64,000 nt of DNA. Source: Mycolicibacterium thermoresistibile (GTDB lineage: Bacteria > Actinomycetota > Actinomycetes > Mycobacteriales > Mycobacteriaceae). The position numbers and the translations under genes were made by a program. This document shows positions 1 through 8,348 of the stretch, one piece after another (the stretch's first letter is position 1; every line of letters begins with the position of its first letter). The stretch spans positions 4,154,001 to 4,218,000 of the forward strand of contig NZ_LT906483.1 in the NCBI RefSeq assembly GCF_900187065.1. The letters run 5' to 3'. The notes beneath the pieces are model-generated. The model saw nothing but the letters and a program-made list of their open reading frames with translations, had not been told where the DNA came from and searched no databases.

Positions 1-705
1 GCACTGGTAGCCGCGGTTGCGGGCGACCTCGAACAACGCCTGCTGGGTGGTGCCCCGCAGGATCGGATACCACGGCGGCGGGGTGAGCAGACAGGTGACG
101 CCGTCCATCTCGGTGGCGATCACCACCGTGGAGCGCGGCCCCTCCAGCAGGTAGCCGTCGGTGCTGACGAAGATCACGTCCCCGGCGCCGTGCCGTTCGG
201 CGTGCCGCAGCGCGGCCATGTTCACCGCATACGACAGTGTCTTGGCGCCGGCAAGCAGCCAGGGCAGATCGGCAGCGGTGCTGGCCATTCCGCGGTCCAG
301 CGTGATCGCCGACACCCCGTCCCGGCGGGCGGCCGCCACCCGCTCCGGCAGCGCGGCGACGGTGACGTAGCCGGTGGGGCGGCCGGCGCCGCTCTCCCGG
401 CCGCGGCTGTACACCAGCCGCATCACACCCTCGTCGTCGGTGCGGTCGCACCACTGGCGCACCGCGGTGGCCACCGCGGCCCGCCAGGCGGGCAGATCCG
501 GTTCGGGCAGGTCCATCAGCCGCGCCGAACCGGTCAGCCGCGTCAGGTGGGCTTCCAGCAGACACGGCCCGCCGTCGCGGATCAGCAGGGTCTCGAAGAT
601 CCCGTCGCCGCGGACGGCGGCCAGATCGTCGGCGTACAGCAGCGGTTCGCCGGGGGCGCGCAGCTGTCCGTCCAACGTCACCACAACCGCCGGTGCATTC
701 GCCAT
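1..705 (-). CDS. pabC: Aminodeoxychorismate lyase-like class IV PLP enzyme, 3' end beyond window
   Basis: This is a fold-type IV PLP enzyme of the aminodeoxychorismate lyase / branched-chain aminotransferase family, probably releasing 4-aminobenzoate for folate synthesis. The first 235 codons are present and the C-terminus lies beyond the window edge. The ATG at 705 gives MANAPAVVVTLDGQL, a typical family N-terminus. GAKTLSY carries the probable Schiff-base lysine (Lys155), and LLEGPRSTVV is the family's cofactor-phosphate segment. It diverges from the ygfZ-like gene, the order known around Rv0812/Rv0811c. A D-amino-acid or branched-chain aminotransferase role cannot be excluded without the C-terminus. 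Confidence 0.8.
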   Translation of the reverse strand, partial: MANAPAVVVTLDGQLRAPGEPLLYADDLAAVRGDGIFETLLIRDGGPCLLEAHLTRLTGSARLMDLPEPDLPAWRAAVATAVRQWCDRTDDEGVMRLVYSRGRESGAGRPTGYVTVAALPERVAAARRDGVSAITLDRGMASTAADLPWLLAGAKTLSYAVNMAALRHAERHGAGDVIFVSTDGYLLEGPRSTVVIATEMDGVTCLLTPPPWYPILRGTTQQALFEVARNRGYQC

Positions 706-757
706 GGCGCATCAGCGTAGCCGCGCCGACGCCCGCGGCCGCCCGCCGCATCGACCG

Positions 758-763
758 TAGAGT
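758..763 (+). promoter_or_regulatory. Probable -10 box (TAGAGT) of a leaderless ygfZ transcript
   Basis: TAGAGT fits the mycobacterial TANNNT -10 consensus and ends 6 bases before the A of the ATG at 770. That spacing places transcription start at or next to the start codon, as in leaderless mRNAs. No Shine-Dalgarno sequence is visible. Confidence 0.5.
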
Positions 764-769
764 TGAGTC

Positions 770-1846
770 ATGTCCGCAGTTCCCAGCCCCGAGTCGGGGC
801 CCGACGCCGGCACCGTCTGGCATCACGGCGATCCCTTCGGTGAGCAACGCGCCGCCACCACCGAGGTGGTGGTCGTCGACCGCTCCCACCGGGCGGCGTT
901 GACACTCACCGGCGGGGACCGCAAGAGCTGGCTGCACAGCCTGTCCACCCAGCACGTCAGCGAGCTGCCCGACGGTGCGGTGACCGAGAACCTGAGCCTG
1001 GACGCCCAGGGCCGGGTCGAGGACCACTGGATCCAGACCGAGCTGCCGGGCGTCACCCACCTCGACACCGAACCGTGGCGGGGCGAGCCGCTGCTGACCT
1101 ATCTGCGCAAGATGGTGTTCTGGTCGGAGGTGACGGTCGAGCCGGCCGACCTCGGGGTGCTGTCGCTGCTCGGGCCGCGCGCCGTCGACCCGGCGTTGCT
1201 GGAAACCGTCGGCGCTCCCCCGCCGCCGGACGGGGCGGACGCCGCCCCGCTGCCCGACGGCGGTTTCGTGCGCCGGCTGCCGGGCCGGGACACCGAACTG
1301 GATCTGGTGGTGCCCCGCGCTCAGGTCGCGGACTGGCTGGACCGGCTCACCGGCGCCGGTGTGCGCCGGGCCGGGGTGTGGGCGTACGAGGCACTGCGGG
1401 TGGCCGCCGTGCGTCCCCGGCTGGGGGTGGACACCGACGAGCGCACCATCCCCCACGAGGTCGGCTGGATCGGCGCCGCGGTGCATCTGGACAAGGGCTG
1501 CTACCGCGGCCAGGAGACCGTCGCGCGGGTGCACAATCTCGGCAAGCCGCCGCGGATGCTGGCGCTGCTGCATCTCGACGGGTCCACCGAGGACCGTCCC
1601 GCCACCGGGGATCCGGTGCTGGCCGGCGGGCGCGCGGTGGGCCGGCTCGGCACCGTGATCGACCACGTCGATCTCGGCCCGATCGCGCTTGCGCTGGTCA
1701 AACGCGGCCTTCCGGCCGATACCGAGCTGGTCACCGGCGGCGCGGTGCAGATCGCGGCGAGCATCGACGCGGACTCGGTCCCGGACACCGACACCGGCGG
1801 CGCCGGACGGCGGGCGGTCGAGCGGTTACGCGGCCGCGCGCAGTGA
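770..1846 (+). CDS. ygfZ: YgfZ/GcvT-like folate-binding protein
   Basis: A 358-residue member of the YgfZ/GcvT (aminomethyltransferase-fold) family, which binds folate and supports maturation or repair of some iron-sulfur enzymes. The diagnostic motif is DKGCYRGQE (around residue 243), matching the conserved KGCYxGQE signature whose cysteine is essential in YgfZ. A GcvT-type C-terminal barrel follows. ATG at 770 is favoured because a -10 box lies 6 bases upstream. It is divergent from the pabC-like gene and is followed by DUF3073 on the same strand. Confidence 0.88.
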   Translation: MSAVPSPESGPDAGTVWHHGDPFGEQRAATTEVVVVDRSHRAALTLTGGDRKSWLHSLSTQHVSELPDGAVTENLSLDAQGRVEDHWIQTELPGVTHLDTEPWRGEPLLTYLRKMVFWSEVTVEPADLGVLSLLGPRAVDPALLETVGAPPPPDGADAAPLPDGGFVRRLPGRDTELDLVVPRAQVADWLDRLTGAGVRRAGVWAYEALRVAAVRPRLGVDTDERTIPHEVGWIGAAVHLDKGCYRGQETVARVHNLGKPPRMLALLHLDGSTEDRPATGDPVLAGGRAVGRLGTVIDHVDLGPIALALVKRGLPADTELVTGGAVQIAASIDADSVPDTDTGGAGRRAVERLRGRAQ

Positions 1847-1933
1847 TCTGACGCCCGGGAGTGACGGGCCTGACAGCACGAAGCGAGAAGGCACGGTAGA
1901 GTGTCGGCAGGACAGAAACAAGACACGACAGAT

Positions 1934-1960
1934 CGGAGCCGCCTGTAAAAGGCCGCTCCG
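1934..1960 (+). other. Leader hairpin upstream of the DUF3073 gene
   Basis: CGGAGC at 1934-1939 pairs with GCTCCG at 1955-1960, and CCT (1942-1944) can pair with AGG (1950-1952) inside. A possible -10 box TAGAGT lies at 1897-1902, so the hairpin would fall inside an mRNA leader of roughly 75 nt. It may stabilise the message or act as an attenuator; the run after it (GTTATTG) is too short for a convincing terminator. Confidence 0.35.
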
Positions 1961-1983
1961 TTATTGCGCGAGGGGGTCCCCCG

Positions 1984-2148
1984 ATGGGCCGCGGCCGGGC
2001 AAAGGCAAAGCAGACCAAGGTTGCACGTGAGCTCAAGTACAGCTCACCTCAAACGGACTTCGCGAGGCTTCAGCGCGAACTGTCCGGCGCCAAGTCGGAC
2101 GACATCAACGGCGACCAGTGGGATGATGACGACGACTGGCGTCGCTGA
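1984..2148 (+). CDS. DUF3073 small conserved protein
   Basis: A 54-residue protein beginning MGRGRAKAKQTKVARELKY and ending in an acidic patch, WDDDDDWRR. This basic N-terminus plus acidic C-terminus is characteristic of DUF3073, a family widespread in actinobacteria (Rv0810c in M. tuberculosis). Function is unknown. The purine-rich stretch GAGGGGG just before the ATG can serve as ribosome-binding site. It lies between ygfZ and purM in the conserved order, which supports its reality despite the small size. Confidence 0.88.
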   Translation: MGRGRAKAKQTKVARELKYSSPQTDFARLQRELSGAKSDDINGDQWDDDDDWRR

Positions 2149-2179
2149 TCGCTGACTCGGCGAGTCTGCTGACGGTTAC

Positions 2180-3253
2180 TCAGAACCGCGGGTGCTGCCC
2201 GACAAGGCGCGCCCGCGGTTCGTCTTTACCGGCCTTGGTGACGGTGCCGAGAACCCAGCAGTCCAGATGCCGAGCGGTCAGGATCGCCAGCGCGCGGTCG
2301 GTGTCCTCCGGCGCGACGATGGCGACCATCCCGACGCCCATGTTGAAGGTGCGCTCCATCTCGGCCCGTTCGATGCGGCCGCGCTGGGCGATCATCGCGA
2401 ACACCGGCGCCGGGGTCCACGTCCCGCGGTCGAGTTCGGCGGACAGCCCGTTGGGGATGACCCGTTCGAGGTTGCCGGCCAGTCCGCCGCCGGTGATGTG
2501 GCAGAACGTGCGCACGTTGGTCTCCGCCGCCAGCGCCAGGCAGTCCCTGGCGTAGATGCGGGTGGGTTCGAGCAGTTCCTCGCCCAGGGTGCGGCCGAAC
2601 TCCTCGACGTGGCCGGCCAGGTTCATCCGGTCGATCTCCAGCAGCACCTTGCGGGCCAACGAGTAGCCGTTGGAGTGCAGCCCGGATGAGCCCATCGCGA
2701 TGATGACGTCACCGGGGCGGACCCGCTCCGGCCCCAGCAGGTCGTCGGCTTCGACGATGCCGACACCGAATGCCGACAGGTCGTAGTGGTCGGGCGCCAT
2801 CAGGCCGGGATGTTCGGCGGTCTCCCCGCCCAGCAGGGCGCATCCGGCCTGCACGCAGCCCTCGGCGATCCCGCTGACCAGCTCGCTGATGCGTTCCGGC
2901 ACGGTACGCCCGACGGCGATGTAGTCCTGCAGGAACAGGGGTTCGGCGCCGCAGACCACCAGGTCGTCGACCACCATCGCGACCAGGTCCAGGCCCACGG
3001 TGTCGTGCTTGTCCATGGCCTGGGCCACGGCGAGCTTGGTGCCCACCCCGTCGGTCGACGAGGCCAGGATCGGCTCGCGGTAGCCGCCACGGAGTTTGAA
3101 CAGACCGGCGAACCCGCCGAGACCGCCCATCACCTCCGGTCGGGACGCTCTGGAAGCCAGCGGTTTGATCAGTTCGACGGCCCGGTCACCGGCTTCGATA
3201 TCCACCCCGGCCGATGCATAGGAGATGCCGTGTTGTTCGGCGCGCTCGGTCAT
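2180..3253 (-). CDS. purM: Phosphoribosylformylglycinamidine cyclo-ligase (AIR synthetase)
   Basis: AIR synthetase closes the imidazole ring of FGAM with ATP, step five of purine synthesis, in the cytosol. The 357-residue length is normal. The N-terminal ISYASAGVDIEAGD, the central STDGVGTKLAVAQ, and the later ITGGGLAGNLERV and FNMGVGMV motifs are typical PurM signatures. The ATG at 3253 follows a possible TAGCCT -10 box about 8 bases upstream. It faces DUF3073 convergently and diverges from the NAD(P)-binding protein at 3354. It is one of eight pur genes on this strand in the window. Confidence 0.97.
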   Translation of the reverse strand: MTERAEQHGISYASAGVDIEAGDRAVELIKPLASRASRPEVMGGLGGFAGLFKLRGGYREPILASSTDGVGTKLAVAQAMDKHDTVGLDLVAMVVDDLVVCGAEPLFLQDYIAVGRTVPERISELVSGIAEGCVQAGCALLGGETAEHPGLMAPDHYDLSAFGVGIVEADDLLGPERVRPGDVIIAMGSSGLHSNGYSLARKVLLEIDRMNLAGHVEEFGRTLGEELLEPTRIYARDCLALAAETNVRTFCHITGGGLAGNLERVIPNGLSAELDRGTWTPAPVFAMIAQRGRIERAEMERTFNMGVGMVAIVAPEDTDRALAILTARHLDCWVLGTVTKAGKDEPRARLVGQHPRF

Positions 3254-3353
3254 CGTGACAAAGGCTACCCGGGCGGTTCCGCGGCCTGCTGACAGCCGTG
3301 CGAAATCGTCCGGGCCGGGTTTGCCGCGCGGCCGAAACGGTCATACCGATGCG

Positions 3354-4340
3354 ATGCCCGACCTTCCCCGCTGCCTGGTCACCGGCGCCACCGGCTATAT
3401 CGGCGGCCGGTTGATCCCCCGGCTGCTGGACCGGGGTCATCCGGTGCAGGCGATGGCCCGCAACCCCGAGAAGCTGGCCGGTGCGCCGTGGCGGGACCGC
3501 GTCGACGTGGTTCAGGGGGACCTGACCGACGGTGATTCGCTCACCGCCGCGTTCGCCGGCGTCGACGTCGTCTACTACCTGGTGCACTCGATGGGTTCGG
3601 CGGACGACTTCGCCGCCGAGGAGGCCAGATCCGCCCGGGAGGTGGTGGCCGCCGCCCGACGGACCGGGGTGCGGCGGCTGGTCTACTTGGGTGGGCTGCA
3701 TCCGCCCGGCACCGGGCTGTCGACACATCTGGAGTCGCGGGTCGAGGTCGGCGACATCCTGTTGGACTCCGGCATCGAGACCGTGGTGCTGCAGGCCGGC
3801 ATCGTGATCGGGTCGGGGTCGGCGTCGTTCGAGATGATCCGCCACCTCACCGACCGGCTGCCGGTGATGACCACCCCGAAGTGGGTGCGCAACCGGATCC
3901 AGCCGATCGCGGTCGATGACGTGCTGCACTATCTGGCCGAGGCCGCGACCGCGGCGGTGCCCGGCTCGCGGGCCTGGGATGTGGGCGGGCCGGATGTGCT
4001 CGAGTACGGCGAGGCGATCCAGGTCTATGCCGAGGAGGCCGGGCGGCGCCGTCGCGTCATCGTGCCGCTGCCCTGGCTCACCCCGCGCATCGCCAGCTGG
4101 TGGGTGGGCCTGGTGACGCCGCTGCCGCCCGGGCTGGCGCAGCCGCTGGTGGAGTCGCTGGAGTGCGATGCGGTGATGGCCGACCATGATGTCGACACCG
4201 TCATCGCACCGCCGGCCGGCGGGTTGACCGGCTACCGCGATGCGGTGCGCCGGGCGTTGCGGCACGGGCCGCTGCCGAGCGATCCGCCGTGGGCCGGTCC
4301 CTCGTCGTGGGGCGATCTGGTGCGGCGGCGCGGCGCCTGA
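3354..4340 (+). CDS. NmrA-like atypical SDR, NAD(P)-binding protein
   Basis: A Rossmann-fold protein of the atypical short-chain dehydrogenase group (328 residues). The N-terminal LVTGATGYIGGRLIPRL contains the GxxGxxG nucleotide-binding loop, followed by DLTDGDSL and VYYLVHSMG as in NmrA/NDUFA9-like proteins. No complete YxxxK catalytic pair is obvious, so a dinucleotide sensor or a quinone or sugar-nucleotide role are alternatives. An in-frame codon four residues upstream could also be used. It is divergent from purM and convergent with purF, with a strong hairpin at its end. It is not in the M. tuberculosis order as I recall it. Confidence 0.8.
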   Translation: MPDLPRCLVTGATGYIGGRLIPRLLDRGHPVQAMARNPEKLAGAPWRDRVDVVQGDLTDGDSLTAAFAGVDVVYYLVHSMGSADDFAAEEARSAREVVAAARRTGVRRLVYLGGLHPPGTGLSTHLESRVEVGDILLDSGIETVVLQAGIVIGSGSASFEMIRHLTDRLPVMTTPKWVRNRIQPIAVDDVLHYLAEAATAAVPGSRAWDVGGPDVLEYGEAIQVYAEEAGRRRRVIVPLPWLTPRIASWWVGLVTPLPPGLAQPLVESLECDAVMADHDVDTVIAPPAGGLTGYRDAVRRALRHGPLPSDPPWAGPSSWGDLVRRRGA

Positions 4341-4358
4341 GCCGTTTCGGCGCGCGAT

Positions 4359-4408
4359 TTCTGCAGCCAGGGTCGTGATCGCGCGCGGGCCACAGCCCTG
4401 GTGCAGAA
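4359..4408. terminator. Bidirectional hairpin between the NmrA-like gene and purF
   Basis: TTCTGCA plus CCAGGG (4359-4372) pair with CCCTGG plus TGCAGAA (4396-4408), interrupted by one unpaired G, with a G/C-rich loop. It sits between the convergent stops at 4340 and 4423. No U-tract is present, as is common for mycobacterial terminators. Confidence 0.6.
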
Positions 4409-4422
4409 CGCGGACGCCGGGA

Positions 4423-5955
4423 CTAGGGGCGGCGCACCGCCGAGACGTTGTCGTTCTCGGCCTGCAGCGGTAGGCCGCTGCGGGCCGCGCTCGCGAGCAT
4501 GTGCTCGACCACGTTCTTGCCCAGCGCGGTCTCCCCCGGCAGTTCGATCGGGTAGTCGCCGTCGAAGCAGGCGCTGCACAACCGCGACGCCGGCTGCTCG
4601 GTCGCCGCGATCATGCCCTGCTGGGAGATGTAGCCGAGGGTGTCGGCGCCGATCGCGCTGCGCACGGATTCCAGCATCTCCGGTCCGCTGTCGTCGTCGC
4701 TGGTGGCGTTGGCGATCAGCTCGGCCGGGGTCGCGAAGTCGATGCCGTAGAAGCACGGCCATTTCACCGGCGGGGAGGCGATCCGCACGTGCACCTCGAC
4801 GGCGCCGGCCTCGCGCAGCATCCGAACCAGCGCGCGCTGGGTGTTGCCGCGCACGATCGAGTCGTCGACGACGATCAGCCGTTTGCCGCGGATCACCTCG
4901 CGCAGCGGGTTGAGTTTGAGCCGGATGCCGAGCTGGCGGATGGTCTGCGACGGCTGGATGAAGGTGCGGCCCACATAGGCGTTCTTGGTGAGTCCCTGCC
5001 CGAACGGGATGCCGGACTCCTGGGCGTAGCCGACCGCGGCGGGGGTGCCGGACTCCGGCACGCCGATCACCAGGTCGGCGTCGACGGGTTTCTCCCGGGC
5101 CAGCTGGCGCCCGATGTCCACCCGCGCCTTGTGCACCGAACGCCCGGCGATGATGCTGTCCGGGCGGGCCAGGTACACGTACTCGAAGACACAGCCCTTC
5201 GGCGTGGGCGCGGCGAACCGGCTGGACCGTACCCCGTCGGCGTCGATGGCCAGCAGTTCACCGGGTTCGATGTCACGCACGAACGAGGCGCCGACGATGT
5301 CCAGCGCCGCGGTCTCCGACGCCACCACCCAGCCCCGGTCCAGCCGGCCCAGCGACAACGGCCGCACGCCGTACGGGTCGCGCGCCGCGTACAGGGTGTT
5401 CTCGTCCATGAAGGTCAGGCAGAACGCGCCGCGCACCGTCGCCAGCAGTTCGAGCGCCGCCTGTTCCAGGGTGGCGTCGGCGGCGCCGTGCGCGAGCAGC
5501 GCGCCGAGGATGTCGGAGTCCGTGGTGGCGGACGCGCCGGCGCGGTTGTTGATCAAACCGAGTTCGCGGGCCCGGTCGGTCAGCTCGGTGGTGTTGACCA
5601 GGTTCCCGTTGTGCCCCAGCGCGACACCGGTGCCGGCCGCGGTGTTGCGGAAGACCGGCTGGGCATTCTCCCAGGTGGTGGATCCGGTGGTGGAGTACCG
5701 GCAGTGCCCGATCGCCACGTGGCCGTGCATCGCGGCCAGCGTCGGTTCGTCGAACACCTGGCTGACCAACCCGAGGTCCTTGAACACCAGCACCTGGGAG
5801 CCGTCGGCGACGGCGATGCCGGCGGCTTCCTGGCCGCGGTGTTGTAGCGCATACAACCCGTAGTAGGTGAGTTTGGCCACATCCTCGCCGGGGGCCCAGA
5901 CCCCGAATACGCCGCACTCTTCTCGAGGTTCACGTTCCGTGTGCTCGCCGATCAC
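4423..5955 (-). CDS. purF: Amidophosphoribosyltransferase
   Basis: The first committed enzyme of purine synthesis, transferring glutamine ammonia to PRPP to form phosphoribosylamine. The start GTG at 5955 gives a 13-residue propeptide, then CGVFGVW, whose cysteine becomes the N-terminal nucleophile after processing. The type II glutaminase domain (HRGQEAAG, HNGNLVN) precedes the PRPP-binding VVDDSIVRGNT of the phosphoribosyltransferase domain. Two late cysteines (RLCSACFDG) match iron-sulfur-type PurF enzymes. Length 510 residues, usual for the family. It converges with the NmrA-like gene. Confidence 0.97.
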   Translation of the reverse strand: MIGEHTEREPREECGVFGVWAPGEDVAKLTYYGLYALQHRGQEAAGIAVADGSQVLVFKDLGLVSQVFDEPTLAAMHGHVAIGHCRYSTTGSTTWENAQPVFRNTAAGTGVALGHNGNLVNTTELTDRARELGLINNRAGASATTDSDILGALLAHGAADATLEQAALELLATVRGAFCLTFMDENTLYAARDPYGVRPLSLGRLDRGWVVASETAALDIVGASFVRDIEPGELLAIDADGVRSSRFAAPTPKGCVFEYVYLARPDSIIAGRSVHKARVDIGRQLAREKPVDADLVIGVPESGTPAAVGYAQESGIPFGQGLTKNAYVGRTFIQPSQTIRQLGIRLKLNPLREVIRGKRLIVVDDSIVRGNTQRALVRMLREAGAVEVHVRIASPPVKWPCFYGIDFATPAELIANATSDDDSGPEMLESVRSAIGADTLGYISQQGMIAATEQPASRLCSACFDGDYPIELPGETALGKNVVEHMLASAARSGLPLQAENDNVSAVRRP

Positions 5956-6033
5956 GATAGGGCTGCTCCAGGGGCCGGGTCTGACGCCCCAAGTCTACGG
6001 CCATGGCGCGGTGGAAAAGGAATTGACAGCGAT

Positions 6034-7290
6034 GTGACGGGTGGTGATACCAAGCGGGACGTGAAAACCGCCGATGACGTCCAGCCGTGGAATCCGCTCA
6101 CCCGCGTGGCCTTCCGCTTCTGTTTCCTGTACTTCGGCCTGTTCTGCCTGTGGTTCGCGCAGATCACGTTCGCGTTCACCGGCCTGGTCGCGCCGATGCT
6201 GCCGCAGCGCGCGGTGCTGTGGCAGATGGTGGTGCTGGAACCGGTCGCCCGGTGGGTGGGACGGCAGGTGTTCGGCGCCGACGTCAGCCTGCATCTGGAT
6301 TCCGGTAGCGGGGATCAGGCCGTCATCTGGGTGATGGCGTTCTGCGGGCTGGTGGTCGCAGTGGCGGGCACTGTGGTGTGGAGCGTGCTCGACCGCCGGC
6401 GCACCGAGTACCGGCGGCTGCACGCCTGGTTCCTGACGTTCCTGCGGATCTGCGTCGGCGGGCAGATGATGTTCTACGGGATGGCGAAGGTCATTCCCAG
6501 CCAGATGCCGGCGCCCTCGCTCACCTCGCTGCTGCAGCCGTTCGGCGAGTTCAGCCCGATGGCGGTGTTGTGGCTGCAGGTGGGCAGCTCGTATCCGTAC
6601 GAGATCCTGCTCGGAGCGGTGGAGTTGCTCGCCGGGATCCTGCTGTTCATCCCCCGCACGGCGACGTTGGGCGCGCTGGTCGGCCTGGTCAGCATGGTGC
6701 AGGTGTTCGTGCTGAACCTGACCTTCGACGTCCCGGTCAAGATCCTGTCGTCGCATCTGCTGCTGATGACCCTGGTGCTGTTGGCTCCGCAGGCCCGCAG
6801 GCTGGCGAATGTGCTGGTGCTGGAACGGCCGGCCGATCCGGTGGTGACGCCCCGGCTGTTCGAGTCCGCGCGGCCCAACCGGATCGCCGCGGCCGTGCAG
6901 GTGGCGCTCGGGGTGTGGGTGCTGGCCGGGTGTGTGACCATCGGGGTCAACGGGTGGTTCGAGTTCGGCGGTGGCCGTCCCAAACCGGAGCTGTACGGGA
7001 TCTGGCAGGTGACCGACTCCGCCGGTGGACCGGCGTGGCGGCGGGTGGTGGTCGAGGAGCCGGATGTGCTGACGTATCAGTCGGTGTCGGGCGAGCTGGA
7101 GACCGTGGACCTGACCACCGAGCCGGGGTCGACCTTCACCTTCCACCGGACGGCACCGGACCGGCTGGAGTTGACCGGCCGGTGGGACAGCGGGTCGTTC
7201 ACGATGACGCTCGAGCGGGTCGACCTGTCCGAATTCCCTTTGCTGGGGCGGGGTTTCAACTGGGTGCAGGAGTATCCGTACTTCGGCTGA
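6034..7290 (+). CDS. DoxX-like integral membrane protein
   Basis: A 418-residue membrane protein with about seven hydrophobic segments (for example around FCFLYFGLFCLWF, VIWVMAFCGLVVAVAG and ILLGAVELLAGILLF). It belongs to the broad DoxX group. The last 130 residues form a soluble domain following a final membrane helix. The function is unknown; DoxX relatives are linked to thiol or quinone redox chemistry. The GTG at 6034 is preceded by GGAAAAGGA; the GTG at 6061 is a possible alternative. It is divergent from purF and converges with the SCP2-like gene, overlapping it by 35 bases. Confidence 0.72.
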   Translation: MTGGDTKRDVKTADDVQPWNPLTRVAFRFCFLYFGLFCLWFAQITFAFTGLVAPMLPQRAVLWQMVVLEPVARWVGRQVFGADVSLHLDSGSGDQAVIWVMAFCGLVVAVAGTVVWSVLDRRRTEYRRLHAWFLTFLRICVGGQMMFYGMAKVIPSQMPAPSLTSLLQPFGEFSPMAVLWLQVGSSYPYEILLGAVELLAGILLFIPRTATLGALVGLVSMVQVFVLNLTFDVPVKILSSHLLLMTLVLLAPQARRLANVLVLERPADPVVTPRLFESARPNRIAAAVQVALGVWVLAGCVTIGVNGWFEFGGGRPKPELYGIWQVTDSAGGPAWRRVVVEEPDVLTYQSVSGELETVDLTTEPGSTFTFHRTAPDRLELTGRWDSGSFTMTLERVDLSEFPLLGRGFNWVQEYPYFG

Positions 7291-7660
7291 CCGGCAACCA
7301 GTCGGCAATCTCCCCGGCGCGGACCCCGGACAGCTGCAACGTTCCGGCGGCCACCGCGTCGGTGACGGTGAGCAGCCCGGTGGCCAGCCGCAGCCAGGTG
7401 CGCGGATCGGTCTCCACCACATTCGGTGGATTCCCCCGGTTGTGCCTGGTGCCTGAGATGCATTGCACCGCGACGAATGGCGGGATGCGCACCTCCACAC
7501 TGGCGCCGGGAGCCAGGGCGGCGAGGGTGCGGGCGGTCATCCGCACCGCGGCGCCGATGTCGGCGCGAGGCGGTTCGGGGTGGTCGTCGTCGCGCAGCCA
7601 GGCGCCGACGGCGGCCACCGCGGCCTGCGTCCGGGTCGGGTCGGGGCGTCGGGGAGCCAT
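7256..7660 (-). CDS. Sterol carrier (SCP2)-like family protein
   Basis: A 134-residue soluble protein resembling the mycobacterial sterol-carrier family protein Rv0807. A helical N-terminus (RTQAAVAAVGAWLRDD) is followed by VEVRIPPFVAVQCISG and a segment with TWLRLATGLLTV, similar to SCP2-fold lipid-binding proteins. It is the last gene of the purL unit; its ATG at 7660 lies one base after the stop of the CPBP protease, so it is probably cotranslated. Its ligand is unknown. Confidence 0.72.
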   Translation of the reverse strand: MAPRRPDPTRTQAAVAAVGAWLRDDDHPEPPRADIGAAVRMTARTLAALAPGASVEVRIPPFVAVQCISGTRHNRGNPPNVVETDPRTWLRLATGLLTVTDAVAAGTLQLSGVRAGEIADWLPVSRSTDTPAPS

Positions 7661-7661
7661 G

Positions 7662-8348
7662 TCAGCTCCCCCGGGCCGCCCGGCGGCGCTGCACCGCGAT
7701 CGCGATCAGCGCGCCGGCTTCGTTGACGGCCAGGTGCGCCAGCATCGGTGCGAGCAGGCTGCCGGTCCGTGCCCGCAACCAGTCGAACACCCAGCCCGCC
7801 ACCCCGGTGACCAGCACCGTGCCCCACACCGGCTCGCCGGCGGCGCGGGCGTCGGCGATGTGGGACAGCCCGAACACCGCCGACTGCACCAGCCGGCCGG
7901 CGGTCGGCCCGAAGGCGGCGCGGCTGGCGGTGGACAGCGCCCCGCGGAACGCGACCTCCTCCGCCCACACCGTGCCGAGCGGGATGTCGACCAGACCCCA
8001 CCGCCAGGCCGGGTCCGGCAGTTCGCGGGCGGCCATCGCCTGCCGGACGGCGGGGACCGCGGTGGTGGCGGCGACGGCCCCGGCCACCGTCGCCCCGGCG
8101 GCCGAACCGAGTCGCAGACCCGACCACACGTGCGGCGGCCGCAACCCCATCCGCGGGCGCAGCAGCGCGGCCAACCCGGCGCCGAGCGCGGCCTGGGTGG
8201 CCCAGTGCTGCAACCATCTCCGGGTGGCGGTGCCGCCTGCGCCGCGGAAACTCCAGCCGAGGAGCGCAGCGGCCAGCGCGGTCGCGGTCACGACGGCGCG
8301 GGTTCGTCCGGTGTTCGGTTCCGTGGTGCCTGTGGTGTGTGCGTTCAT
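7662..8348 (-). CDS. CPBP-family (CAAX-like) intramembrane metalloprotease
   Basis: A 228-residue polytopic membrane protein of the CPBP/Abi family. The catalytic motifs are all visible: EEVAFRG (Glu130, Glu131, Arg135), FGLSH (His163) and HLAVN (His205, Asn209). Such proteases cut substrates within the membrane. The start is set at the ATG at 8348 because it forms an ATGA overlap with the preceding hydrolase gene. It corresponds in position to Rv0804. Substrate unknown. Confidence 0.85.
   Translation of the reverse strand: MNAHTTGTTEPNTGRTRAVVTATALAAALLGWSFRGAGGTATRRWLQHWATQAALGAGLAALLRPRMGLRPPHVWSGLRLGSAAGATVAGAVAATTAVPAVRQAMAARELPDPAWRWGLVDIPLGTVWAEEVAFRGALSTASRAAFGPTAGRLVQSAVFGLSHIADARAAGEPVWGTVLVTGVAGWVFDWLRARTGSLLAPMLAHLAVNEAGALIAIAVQRRRAARGS

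Noticed and set aside
4501..5847. Long plus-strand frame of 448 codons opposite purF
   Set aside because: It is antisense to a clear purF gene, and its His/Gly/Arg-rich composition is what high-GC codons give in the opposite frame.
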